From IMG/VR virus record IMGVR_UViG_3300048927_000317, positions 1 through 34,323 of that record: DNA of 34,323 nucleotides; one strand, written 5' to 3'. The translations under genes and the position numbers were made by a program. This stretch comes from a virus. The notes below the pieces were generated by a model. That model did no database searches. It was not told the origin of the DNA and saw nothing but the letters and a program-made list of their open reading frames with translations. Of this stretch, positions 13,197-19,775 are shown in pieces. Position 1 is the first letter of the stretch, and the number at the start of each line of letters is the position of its first letter.

Positions 13197-13225
13197 ACTG
13201 TAAAACCATTTCGTTAATTCGTCAA
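13197..13225 (-). promoter_or_regulatory. Promoter embedded in array E
   Basis: On the minus strand, TTGACG (13225-13220), 17 bases and TACAGT (13202-13197). The -35 is part of the repeat array, so any protein filling the array would block RNA polymerase. Confidence 0.55.
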
Positions 13226-13246
13226 TTCGTTAATTCGTTAATTCGT
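13211..13246. repeat. TCGT array E (5 boxes, 8 bp period)
   Basis: TCGT boxes start at 13211, 13219, 13227, 13235 and 13243. It is the longest array. It lies between two cargo genes and supplies the last codons and stop of the 13230-13643 gene. Confidence 0.9.
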
Positions 13247-13643
13247 CCGTGCGTATGTCTGGCTCAGCCAGACCGGCGTAGATGCTCAGCAGTCGCCACA
13301 CCGCATACGGCACCTCTCCTTCGCCGCCGGCCCACTTGCGGATCTTCTTTTGTGAGACGCCAACCAATAGCCCGGCCTCACTTCCCGTCAGGCCGGTGAC
13401 GCGCAACAGCTCACGGAATTCCTCCACGGTCGGCGGCACCCATCCCGGCGTAAACGCATCAAACAATCCGGCGCGATCCAGGGCCAGCTCCTGACGCACC
13501 TGGTCGGCCGTCATCGAGCGCGGAGGGTCGCCGGGCACTTCCAATTTTTCAGCGTCCAGGCGCAGCGCTGCGCGCATCGCCTCCCACATATCCGACGCTT
13601 CGAATTCTTCGCGTGACCCGTCACGCCGCAACAAAGCAAACAT
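13230..13643 (-). CDS. Xre/antitoxin-like HTH protein
   Basis: The 137-residue protein has a C-terminal helix-turn-helix: VEEFRELLRVTGLTGSEAGL, then LVGVSQKKIRKWAGGEGEVP, about residues 73-115. The N-terminal half is a separate small domain (FALLRRDGSREEFEASDMWE). The overall shape, a domain plus XRE-like HTH with KW and P, resembles phage and antitoxin-type regulators. No toxin gene is evident next to it. Array F and a perfect hairpin precede it, and palindrome site 10 lies 18 bases inside the start. Confidence 0.68.
   Translation of the reverse strand: MFALLRRDGSREEFEASDMWEAMRAALRLDAEKLEVPGDPPRSMTADQVRQELALDRAGLFDAFTPGWVPPTVEEFRELLRVTGLTGSEAGLLVGVSQKKIRKWAGGEGEVPYAVWRLLSIYAGLAEPDIRTDELTN
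13612..13625. repeat. GTTAC palindrome site 10
   Basis: CGTGACCCGTCACG, symmetric arms, lies 18 bases inside the HTH gene. Confidence 0.72.
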
Positions 13644-13662
13644 CCCTCAGCCTCCAATGCTA

Positions 13663-13685
13663 AACCGCCGGCAAGGCCGGCGGTT
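13663..13685 (-). other. Perfect leader hairpin before the HTH gene
   Basis: Ten-base arms AACCGCCGGC (13663-13672) and GCCGGCGGTT (13676-13685) with a three-base loop lie between array F and the start at 13643. No T run follows, so its role is more likely in mRNA control than termination. Confidence 0.55.
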
Positions 13686-13686
13686 G

Positions 13687-13714
13687 TCGTTATTTCGTTA
13701 AATCGTTATTTCGT
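13687..13714. repeat. TCGT array F (4 boxes, 8 bp period)
   Basis: TCGT boxes start at 13687, 13695, 13703 and 13711; a TCGA follows at 13718 out of phase. It includes the stop of the 13706-14020 gene and lies 44 bases before the start at 13643. Confidence 0.88.
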
Positions 13715-14020
13715 TATTCGATCAGGGCAGTGTCGCACCTTGACCGATGCGCCGCCATGCCAACACGTCCAGCCGGACGGCGAAGCCAGCAGCCCAACGC
13801 GGCCGTAATCCTCGCACAGATAGTAGCCTTGAGCCTCTAGCCAGATACCGATTTCAACCAACTGCACACGGTCGACCTCGGTTTGCTTGCGAAATTCCGG
13901 CACGGCCAGTACCAGGCAATCGCGTTGTGATCCGCCGGCAATGCGCACATTGAGTTGTATTGCGTAACGCTCAAAGAAAGCCGCTTTCAAAGCGACCACA
14001 TGGGGGGCTTGTTTGGTCAT
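13706..14020 (-). CDS. Hypothetical protein, 104 residues
   Basis: Not recognised. ATG 14020 is favoured over 14083, since the extension would be written through the array-side leader. The centre has a beta/alpha pattern (DCLVLAVPEFRK; LVEIGIWLEAQGYYLCEDYG). It has array G upstream and array F at its end, so it forms a separate cassette. The leader shares the doubled CGGCCTTG element with the 13146 gene. Confidence 0.62.
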   Translation of the reverse strand: MTKQAPHVVALKAAFFERYAIQLNVRIAGGSQRDCLVLAVPEFRKQTEVDRVQLVEIGIWLEAQGYYLCEDYGRVGLLASPSGWTCWHGGASVKVRHCPDRITK

Positions 14021-14070
14021 CGGTTTTATCCCGGAGTGCGGCCTTGACGTAATGCCCGGCCTTGGGATGA

Positions 14071-14099
14071 ACCTTATTCGCAATTCGTTAATTCGTCAA
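14071..14099 (-). promoter_or_regulatory. Promoter-like element in array G
   Basis: On the minus strand, TTGACG (14099-14094), 17 bases and TAAGGT (14076-14071). The -35 lies in the array as in array E, but the -10 is weak. Confidence 0.4.
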
Positions 14100-14112
14100 T
14101 TCGTTATTTCGT
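14085..14112. repeat. TCGT array G (4 boxes, 8 bp period)
   Basis: TCGT boxes start at 14085, 14093, 14101 and 14109. The array lies between the cargo genes and the gene-free region downstream of repA, and 65 bases before the start at 14020. Confidence 0.88.
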
Positions 14113-14758
14113 TACTAGCAGATTGAACGAATTTCCCGGCCGGACGCTCACAAGGCGCTGACGGATGCGCTAGACGCTCGGGGCGGCGTTGCCCTGGACT
14201 GCTTGGGAAAAACGCCCAGCCAGGCGCTGGCGAACCGCCAGGCTGGCAATGATCGCAAGGGAACCCCCTACATTGTCCGCTGGAGCGCTTGCGCGACCGA
14301 CCTGGCCAGCGGCCGGCGCGTGAAGGAGCGAAGGGACGTCGACCCGAGCTTGAGTCGGGCGCGGTGATGGAACGGCCCACAGCGACTGGAAGGCGCCTCA
14401 CTGGAGGAACGGCGGTGGTACTGACGGCGAGCTGTTCACTTGCCCCGCGCCTCCAGGCGCGAAGTGGGCAGGCATATTTATTTCGTCAGTGCGTCATGCA
14501 CACCTGGCACGGTTTATGAGCTTTAAAGGCTCTTTCTTTCTGCCCCTTGGTACCACTACACCGAAAAACTTGCAGATTTTAAAAAGCCAGGCGATCCGCC
14601 CGGCCGGCGCCGTGCTTTTTTTTGCGCCTGGCGCGCGAATCGCGAGGGTAGAGCGTGCGGAAAAAGGGAGATTTGCAGGCCCTGGGCGGACGCTGGGCGC
14701 GTTTCCAGGTTGCGGACGTGCGAAGGCACCGCCTTAAGCGGTGCCGGTTGTGGCGGGG
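14113..14758. other. Gene-free region downstream of repA, candidate replication origin
   Basis: About 645 bases with no convincing gene. It contains inverted repeats (CCAGCC with GGCTGG near 14216-14250; CCCGA with TCGGG at 14343-14359), an AT-richer stretch at 14470-14590 and a run of eight T near 14617. In IncFII-type replicons the origin lies just downstream of repA, and RepA acts in cis. That fixes this as the expected origin. I see no good DnaA box; TTATTCGCA at 14074-14082 is one mismatch away. Confidence 0.4.
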
Positions 14759-15634
14759 TTATGAGGGGGAATAGCGCTGATTGAATATCTTGATGCGCTG
14801 GGACACGGTGAGCGACTGCGTGTCGGGGTCGGCACAGAAGTCGACCCAGGCGGCCGCACGGGCGCGCGCTGCGTTCTCGTCATTCTGAGCCTGGCTGTGC
14901 GCTTCTTGGCGCTTGCGCTTGGCCTGGGCGGCGCGGTGGGCATGCTGACGCACCTCACGGTCGGCCGCATCCTTGATCAGGGTTTCAGTGCGTTGCTTGC
15001 CGACAGCGGCCAGCGCCTGGTTGCGCTTGGCCTTCTTTTGCGTGCGCGCAACAGCGAGCTGATAGCCAAGACCCAACTGAATAAAGAAGCGCGGGCGGAC
15101 GTTGATCGTTACCCGGGTGATCCAGTAACGGCCGTTGTGGCAGATCCGGCGCACCTTGCGATAGACCATCTTGGCCGCTTCCAGAGCGCCCATTACGCGG
15201 GAAACCGTCCACTCTTGCAGGCTGGTGTCTTCGGCGAGGCCGCGTTGACGGTTGAGGCGGAATTCTCCGGCCTTGTCCAGGTAGCCCATCACCAGGGTGG
15301 CAATGTCCAGGCGCGCAAGTACAGGTTCAATCAGTTCGGCGAGCGAGTCCCAACGCTGTTGGCTGGTCCGGTAGCCGCTGGCCTGGAAGGTGTCGAAGTC
15401 GCGCAACCACTTGCACTGACGGTCTTTGGCTTCTTCGCGCACGCGCTCGGCGGCGGTCCCGAGAAAGGTGCGGCGCTGCGCATCGGTCAGGGCGCGCGGT
15501 CGACGCGGCTGGGCCGAACGATCGACACGCTTTAAACGTTTGACGGGGGCTTTGGCCGGGACCACCGACAGGCCATTGTAGGCCGCCGACGCCGGGGAAC
15601 TAACCTCGTGGAGGATGGTGGCTGCGCGCTTCAT
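14759..15634 (-). CDS. repA: RepA-like plasmid replication initiator (IncFII-like)
   Basis: A 291-residue initiator. ATG 15634 overlaps the stop of a leader ORF (ATGA), which decides the start. The middle (about 80-180) matches the winged-helix region of RepA_C/IncFII proteins: LNRQRGLAEDTSLQEWTVSR with VMGALEAAKMVY, then YWITRVTINVRPRFF. The tail is a long basic helix (TQKKAKRNQALAAV; RQHAHRAAQAKRKRQEAHSQ) and ends RIKIFNQRYSPS, like the R-N-R-N-Y-S-R-L end of R1 RepA. It should open the origin lying downstream and act preferentially in cis. Confidence in a plasmid-type initiator is good; exact incompatibility group is not assignable. Confidence 0.75.
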   Translation of the reverse strand: MKRAATILHEVSSPASAAYNGLSVVPAKAPVKRLKRVDRSAQPRRPRALTDAQRRTFLGTAAERVREEAKDRQCKWLRDFDTFQASGYRTSQQRWDSLAELIEPVLARLDIATLVMGYLDKAGEFRLNRQRGLAEDTSLQEWTVSRVMGALEAAKMVYRKVRRICHNGRYWITRVTINVRPRFFIQLGLGYQLAVARTQKKAKRNQALAAVGKQRTETLIKDAADREVRQHAHRAAQAKRKRQEAHSQAQNDENAARARAAAWVDFCADPDTQSLTVSQRIKIFNQRYSPS

Positions 15635-15744
15635 TGCACACCACCGACAGCCAGGGCCAGGCGCTGAGCGCGGGCCAGGGGCTGCAAATCTATACGCCCC
15701 CGCATAAGACCGGGGCGGCCTTCTACCGAGGCTTCGCCAATCAT
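15631..15744 (-). CDS. RepA leader peptide (Tap-like), 37 codons
   Basis: Starts at ATG 15744 with AGGGAAG six bases upstream, a better site than that of repA. It begins M-I-G-E-A-S-V-E and ends A-V-G-G-V-Q. Its TGA overlaps the repA start as ATGA. In R1 and relatives, translation of a leader peptide of this kind is needed for repA translation and is blocked by antisense RNA. The peptide sequence itself probably matters little. Confidence 0.7.
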   Translation of the reverse strand: MIGEASVEGRPGLMRGRIDLQPLARAQRLALAVGGVQ

Positions 15745-15779
15745 CCAAAACTTCCCTAAATGCTAGGGCTTGCTTATGC

Positions 15780-15839
15780 GGTGATCAGCTAATAGACTTC
15801 TACCTGCCCGGTCGAGAAGCCATTTTTGTGCTGATCACC
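15780..15839. promoter_or_regulatory. Structured repA leader: perfect inverted repeat
   Basis: GGTGATCAGC (15780-15789) and GCTGATCACC (15830-15839) pair perfectly. Inside, CTTCT (15797-15801) pairs with AGAAG (15815-15819) around a 13-base loop. The element lies 36-95 bases upstream of the leader peptide start, as expected of the antisense target in copy-controlled leaders. Confidence 0.65.
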
Positions 15840-15879
15840 AGAAGCCCCCGTCCCGCCAAGGTCGGGGGTTTTCTTTTTT
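15796..15879 (+). ncRNA. Candidate antisense copy-control RNA (CopA-like)
   Basis: A strong rightward terminator at 15845-15879 has no rightward gene before it. An RNA ending there and complementary to the repA leader would carry the second half of the inverted repeat and the inner hairpin. The 5' end is uncertain; only a weak GCTTGC/TAATAG promoter pair is visible near 15768-15795. Confidence 0.42.
15845..15879 (+). terminator. Rightward terminator upstream of repA
   Basis: Outer arms CCCCCG (15845-15850) and CGGGGG (15863-15868), an inner CC/GG pair, then TTTTCTTTTTT. It points against repA, so it should end an antisense transcript. Confidence 0.85.
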
Positions 15880-15981
15880 AAGCCTGCCGAATTCTCTAAT
15901 TCTTCTTACTGCTTAGCCCCAAAGGGCTGACGGCGCTCAGAATAACGCGCCGGTCTTTGCTCGTCCACAATTAGTGTAAAT

Positions 15982-16164
15982 TTACACATCTTTAAGCGAA
16001 ACAGCCGCTTGCCGCACCGTTTCCAGGTGCAGCCATTCCCCCGGGTGCGCTTCCGGGTCGTTGCCCTTTTGGATACACATCCACGTAAGAGCCTGAATTA
16101 TCGCGTCGATAGTAGACGCTTGGTCGCTTTTGATCAAAGGGTTTACAGAGGGTGTATCCGACAT
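15982..16164 (-). CDS. Small protein downstream of a LexA-like box, candidate antirepressor
   Basis: The 60-residue protein (ATG 16164; AAAGGAA eight bases upstream) starts SDTPSVNPLIKSDQ. A helical core follows (IDAIIQALTWMCIQKG) and LHLETVRQAAVSL at the end. No family is recognised. It stands alone between the late terminator and the replicon. A 20 bp LexA-like box lies 60-79 bases upstream and a perfect 10 bp inverted repeat 35-56 bases upstream. SOS-controlled small proteins of this size act as antirepressors in 186 and Gifsy-type phages, and the repressor here lacks the protease lysine. The role is inferred from this context only. Confidence 0.6.
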   Translation of the reverse strand: MSDTPSVNPLIKSDQASTIDAIIQALTWMCIQKGNDPEAHPGEWLHLETVRQAAVSLKDV

Positions 16165-16198
16165 AGGGAATTCCTTTCTACAGCAGTCGTTCAAGTCC

Positions 16199-16220
16199 GG
16201 CGATTCTATCTAGAATCGCC
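16199..16220. promoter_or_regulatory. Perfect inverted repeat upstream of the 16164 start
   Basis: GGCGATTCTA (16199-16208), two bases, and TAGAATCGCC (16211-16220). On the minus strand it contains TAGAAT, a possible -10. It may be an operator; no second copy is seen in the window. Confidence 0.6.
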
Positions 16221-16223
16221 TAA

Positions 16224-16243
16224 TACTGGATAGATAAACAGTG
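16224..16243. promoter_or_regulatory. LexA (SOS) box
   Basis: TACTGGATAGATAAACAGTG matches 16 of 20 positions of the E. coli consensus, including CTG and the ACAG half with 8 bp between. It lies next to the proposed promoter of the 15982-16164 gene. Confidence 0.65.
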
Positions 16244-16380
16244 GTGGCCGTCCGCCATCGACGTGCGGCAGCACTCTAACCGAGCCAGCGCCGAAGGCCG
16301 CTACCCGTCTGGCGGATAGTCAGCCCTTGATCCATCAACCTAACGCCAGGCCTCCAAGTTTCAAGGCGCCCAGGCAGAAA

Positions 16381-16404
16381 AAAGCCCCGGCAATGCGGGG
16401 CTTA
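16381..16404 (-). terminator. Terminator of the late operon
   Basis: Arms GCCCCG (16384-16389) and CGGGGC (16396-16401), extended by AA/TT, are followed leftward by a T run (16383-16377). It overlaps the stop codon of the fibre-assembly gene. Confidence 0.88.
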
Positions 16405-16830
16405 TTGTTCGACTTCGCTGGCCAGCCACGGAGGCGCGGCCGGACGATGGTCCACCAGGGGGAATTCACCCGCTTCCGGCCATTTGCGCAACGCTTGGCG
16501 ATACGCCTGCAACTCGGTGTACTGCTCAGCGGTCAGCGTGGTGGCGCCGCCGGCCTCTACTTCGTCACGATGGCGCGATACGACGCCATCCGTCTCCGCC
16601 AGGCGCTGGTCGCGCCAAGTGCGCTCAATGGCCGCCAACGCCTCACCGCTCAGCGGTGGTCTAGGGACCAGGATGGGGCCGCCGGATTCGTCAGCAGCGA
16701 TGGCCATTCCCGCAGACTGGCCGGCCAGAATTTCGCGAAGGTCTTCAAGAGAGACTTCCACGCCATCTTCTGGAACCTGAACAATGGTGCTGTCATAAAA
16801 GCCAAGCTTTTTTGCGCTAAAGAAAATCAT
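16402..16830 (-). CDS. Tail fibre assembly chaperone
   Basis: ATG 16830 gives 142 residues and begins three bases after the fibre stop. The C-terminal half has the pattern of phage tail-assembly chaperones: AIERTWRDQRLAETDGVVSR, then LTAEQYTELQAYRQALRKWP and a final P-x-x-P-x-W region. Such proteins help the fibre C-terminus fold and may remain at the tip. It is the last gene of the late unit, immediately before the terminator, which fits. Confidence 0.75.
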   Translation of the reverse strand: MIFFSAKKLGFYDSTIVQVPEDGVEVSLEDLREILAGQSAGMAIAADESGGPILVPRPPLSGEALAAIERTWRDQRLAETDGVVSRHRDEVEAGGATTLTAEQYTELQAYRQALRKWPEAGEFPLVDHRPAAPPWLASEVEQ

Positions 16831-16832
16831 GA

Positions 16833-17744
16833 TTAGTTCCCCCATACACGCCAAAAAATCACTGGGTTAACGGAGCTAGTCGGCCCCGAGTTCGCATTGA
16901 CCAAAATGCTGTTGAGGCTGCTGCCGTTTTTCCTCACCCCTGCGATAGAAAATTCCGCTGCGCCGGCCTGCGCCGATAAGGGTACCGAAACCACCGCCCC
17001 GAAAATCGCGTTAGGGAACGCGGTTGGAAGAACAACATTAGCCTCAGCATTATCTGAAACAGCAACAGATCCCCATTGTTCGATCAGGCCAGATGGATAC
17101 TTTTGATATCCGTTTGATCCAGCAGAAAAGGAGAACTCAGGCGAGTATTTCAGCGCGGCCGCGCCCGAAATAAAGTAATTCGTACCTTGTAAAACCAGCT
17201 CTACCGACGACCCTGGCTGAACTACCAAGCTGGCCATAGGCTGCGTTGCGATGGCACCCAAGCTATCACCCGCAGCAGCAACCAGCGTTGCAGCAGCCGA
17301 GCCGACGTTTTGCACATAAATCGTACTTCCAACCAAGCCGATGGAAGACGGCGGCAGCGTCACATTGAAGGATGTGCCGGAGTTCAACAGCAGCAGCTTT
17401 CCGAAGATGCTGGCCGTCAATGCGGCGGCGCTATTGGCGATTGCTGCCCCTGCGCGATTCCCTAATGCACGCTGCACAAACTCAGTGGTAGCGACGTCCT
17501 TGCTCACTGTGAATTGTGGCTGCGTTGAAAATAAGGACGACCCTCGAATCGCTTTCAAAAGCTGGTCATTTGCACCCTCGGCCGGAACAATACCCGCCGC
17601 CTTGATTACCGCCAGAATCTCGTCGGTAACGGCGTTACCCCACGCCGAAGGAATCAAGGATCCCACTGCGCCCGTTACCGTGTTTTCATCAATAAATTTG
17701 CCGTCGACCAAACCGACGTTGGGAACACTCTTTGGATAATCCAT
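16833..17744 (-). CDS. Tail fibre protein
   Basis: The 303-residue protein binds the host surface. Residues 1-60 (NVGLVDGKFIDENTVTGAVG, then IPSAWGNAVTDEILAVIKAA) match the base-attachment part of Pseudomonas phage and R-type pyocin fibres. Middle sequence is Ala/Ser/Thr-rich and repetitive. The C-terminus (YQKYPSGLIEQWGSV, then FPNAIFGAVVSVP and FWRVWGN) matches the receptor-binding tip of that group. It is short for a fibre, so it may be a single-segment version. It follows the gp48-like gene directly. Confidence 0.85.
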   Translation of the reverse strand: MDYPKSVPNVGLVDGKFIDENTVTGAVGSLIPSAWGNAVTDEILAVIKAAGIVPAEGANDQLLKAIRGSSLFSTQPQFTVSKDVATTEFVQRALGNRAGAAIANSAAALTASIFGKLLLLNSGTSFNVTLPPSSIGLVGSTIYVQNVGSAAATLVAAAGDSLGAIATQPMASLVVQPGSSVELVLQGTNYFISGAAALKYSPEFSFSAGSNGYQKYPSGLIEQWGSVAVSDNAEANVVLPTAFPNAIFGAVVSVPLSAQAGAAEFSIAGVRKNGSSLNSILVNANSGPTSSVNPVIFWRVWGN

Positions 17745-18350
17745 TTACTCAGCCACCCCATAATTAATAAATTCAAGCGCGTGCGCCGGAGCGCCCCGGC
17801 GGATCACGCATTCCAATGCCCCACTGGGATTGGCCCCGAAACGCTCCCCCCAAAAACTGACGCCGAAGCGCCGACCCAGCTTGCGGCGCGGGCCGGTGTT
17901 GAGCGTCCACATGAACTGTGCTGACCAGGTGCCGAAGTGATCGCGGCCAAACCGGGCACGGCCAAAGCGTGGCGCCCGATGCTCGGTGATGGTGGCTCCC
18001 GGGTAGCCCTGGGTGATCGCCAGGTCGATGAAAAAAGCCCGGCTCTGCCCGCCGACCTCGACCAGGCGGCGGCGGACGGCCAACTGGCGATCCTCAAACG
18101 CGGGGTTCTCACCCAGGCAAGGATCCGGCAGATCCATCACCCGTTCCCAGTCGGGCACCAGCTCACGCACGGTGTCGGGAAACATCTCGTTGAACAGGTC
18201 GCTTAGGCGCAGATCCTCCCGGGCCAATTCTTCGGCGGCTTCTGCCAACAGATCACGAATCGCCGGCACCCGTTCGACGTCCCAGGCTGGCCCTGGCGGC
18301 AGCAGTGCAACAAGCTGGCCGTAGTAGTCGCTTGCGTCTCTCACTGCCAT
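17745..18350 (-). CDS. Baseplate protein, Mu gp48-like (YmfQ/DUF2313)
   Basis: A 201-residue protein in the place of Mu gp48. The start YYGQLVALLPPGPAWDVERV (9-28), the acidic LREDLRLSDLFNEMFPDT-type segment and LPDW-like motif (ELVPDWERVMDLPDPC) are typical. The family closes the baseplate wedge and joins it to the fibre. The start overlaps the gp47-like gene by ten bases and its end is directly followed by the fibre ATG. Confidence 0.85.
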   Translation of the reverse strand: MAVRDASDYYGQLVALLPPGPAWDVERVPAIRDLLAEAAEELAREDLRLSDLFNEMFPDTVRELVPDWERVMDLPDPCLGENPAFEDRQLAVRRRLVEVGGQSRAFFIDLAITQGYPGATITEHRAPRFGRARFGRDHFGTWSAQFMWTLNTGPRRKLGRRFGVSFWGERFGANPSGALECVIRRGAPAHALEFINYGVAE

Positions 18351-19381
18351 ACGATGCCCCCGAAGGTCAGCAGCTCATTGCCCGCCGCCGGCACGTCATC
18401 GAGCGGCGCCAAGAGCTTATGGTCCTTTTCGCCCGCCGCGCCGCTGATGGCTTCACGAATGTGCGTCGACAGCAGCGCGACGCCCAGGTCGGCTTCCCGG
18501 TTGTGCAAATCCACCAGCGCGGCTTCCACGGCCGCGCGAACCGCGCCCGTGTCCGGGGTCAGCTTGATTCTGTAAGGCACCGGCTTTTCCACCGGAGCCA
18601 AGACGGCCAGCTCGGCCGTGACTGGGCGTTCGTTATCGATGTAGGCGAATGCCTGGGCCAGCGCTTCGGGCGTTGGGATAGGGTCGATATCACCGTCACG
18701 CACAATAAACACCGCGACCGTACCCGGCCCCATCCAGTGCCGCACTACCCAGGCACGGGTCACACCTGGCACCTCTAGCGCCCAGGTTTCATAGTCGGAC
18801 TTGCTGCCGCCATGGGCGACAACCTTGTACGAGCGAATCACCCGGGCGCGCAGCGTCTCGATGCTTTCCGCCTCGGTGCCGGCGGTCAGGCCAGGCGCTA
18901 AAACGGTGAAGGTTTCCGACACGCCCAGCACGGGCGACACCGTGCGCAACGTGGTGCCGGCCGGCGTGTTGCCAAGCTGGCCCGCGTCGACCGCCTCCAA
19001 CGTGGCCGTACCGGTTGGACCGGTCAGCGTTACGGGTGACGACACACGGAAGCGCTGACCATCGCCGCGCTGCAACAGCGTGCCGGCATCGAGCACAGCA
19101 CCGGGCGCGCCGGCAAAACTGGCCGCACCCTTGGCGGCCACGGCGGGCAACTGGTCGCGCTTGAGCCTGGCCCGAGCCATGCGGCGCAGCGTGTCTTCGT
19201 CTGCCGTATCAGGAAGGATTTGATCAGCGATATACGCCTGGTGCCCGTACCGGCCGTAGGAGGCCGCAGCCAGCACGCGGGCCAACACCTCAGCGTCAGA
19301 GCGCAGCAGGGCGCTAGACCCCGCCAAATCGCCTTGGGCGCGCAGGATCAACGCCGGCAGCGTTGGGGTATTAAACGGCAT
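18341..19381 (-). CDS. Baseplate J-like wedge protein (Mu gp47 family)
   Basis: 346 residues, normal for this family. The N-terminus (FNTPTLPALILRAQGDLAGS), then the Ala-rich GAASFAGAPGAVLDAGTLLQ and the SETFTVLAPGLTAGTEAESI segment with ETLRARVIRSYK are the Baseplate_J hallmarks. The protein forms the wedge arms that contract with the sheath. It overlaps the gp46-like gene by eleven bases. Palindrome site 11 lies within it. Confidence 0.9.
   Translation of the reverse strand: MPFNTPTLPALILRAQGDLAGSSALLRSDAEVLARVLAAASYGRYGHQAYIADQILPDTADEDTLRRMARARLKRDQLPAVAAKGAASFAGAPGAVLDAGTLLQRGDGQRFRVSSPVTLTGPTGTATLEAVDAGQLGNTPAGTTLRTVSPVLGVSETFTVLAPGLTAGTEAESIETLRARVIRSYKVVAHGGSKSDYETWALEVPGVTRAWVVRHWMGPGTVAVFIVRDGDIDPIPTPEALAQAFAYIDNERPVTAELAVLAPVEKPVPYRIKLTPDTGAVRAAVEAALVDLHNREADLGVALLSTHIREAISGAAGEKDHKLLAPLDDVPAAGNELLTFGGIVWQ
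19028..19041. repeat. GTTAC palindrome site 11
   Basis: CGTTACGGGTGACG, with one variant arm, lies inside the baseplate J gene. Confidence 0.6.
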
Positions 19382-19772
19382 GGATCACCTGCCATAGGTC
19401 GTCTAGGAAAAGTTCAAGGGTTGCGCCATCGCGGAAGGTCAGCACGACATGCAGCGTCAAACGATCGTTGCCGCGTTCGGCCGTGATGGCGACGTCGATC
19501 ACGCGGCCGTCGTCGAGCATCCATTGCAGCGACTCACGGGCATACGCCACCGCATCGCGCTCGGTTTGCGCGGTCAGCGAGCGACGGCGCAGCAGCCACA
19601 GCCGCGACCCGATCCGGTCATTGACCAGGCTGGGGAAACTGTCGCCCCACCACCCCTGTAACTCCGCATCGTCCACCGCATCGTCTGCGCCGGCCCGGCG
19701 CCAAGTCAGCAGGCTGATCACCGCCGCGCGGCGCCAGGCGCTTTCGGTCAGGTCTTCATTGATCAGATTCAC
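19371..19772 (-). CDS. Baseplate protein, Mu gp46-like
   Basis: The 133-residue protein has the gp46 pattern: AVISLLTWRRAGADD, GWWGDSFPS, RLWLLRRRSLTAQT and a beta-rich end (DRLTLHVVLTFRDGATLELF). This family corresponds to T4 gp25, a baseplate wedge component that starts sheath assembly. Order gp45-46-47-48 is the same as in Mu. Confidence 0.88.
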   Translation of the reverse strand: MNLINEDLTESAWRRAAVISLLTWRRAGADDAVDDAELQGWWGDSFPSLVNDRIGSRLWLLRRRSLTAQTERDAVAYARESLQWMLDDGRVIDVAITAERGNDRLTLHVVLTFRDGATLELFLDDLWQVIHAV

Positions 19773-19775
19773 CGG

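Noticed and set aside
13211-13246. CRISPR-like short repeats
   Set aside because: Unit is 8 bp with 4 bp spacers; there are no unique spacers of 30 bp and no cas genes.
14483-14494. TCGT-CAGT-GCGT as an eighth array
   Set aside because: Only one exact box and one variant; too short to separate from chance.
14289-14519. Plus-strand 76-codon frame in the region downstream of repA
   Set aside because: No good ribosome site, low-complexity Arg/Gly composition and no coupling to other genes; the region is better explained as origin.
15974-15987. GTGTAA-AT-TTACAC as a fourth repressor operator
   Set aside because: Half-sites match, but orientation is everted and the spacing differs from the three operators; it may be chance at a gene end.
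17628-17644. GGTAAC-GGC-GTTACC inverted repeat in the fibre gene
   Set aside because: Arms are everted relative to the dispersed motif and it lies within conserved codons.
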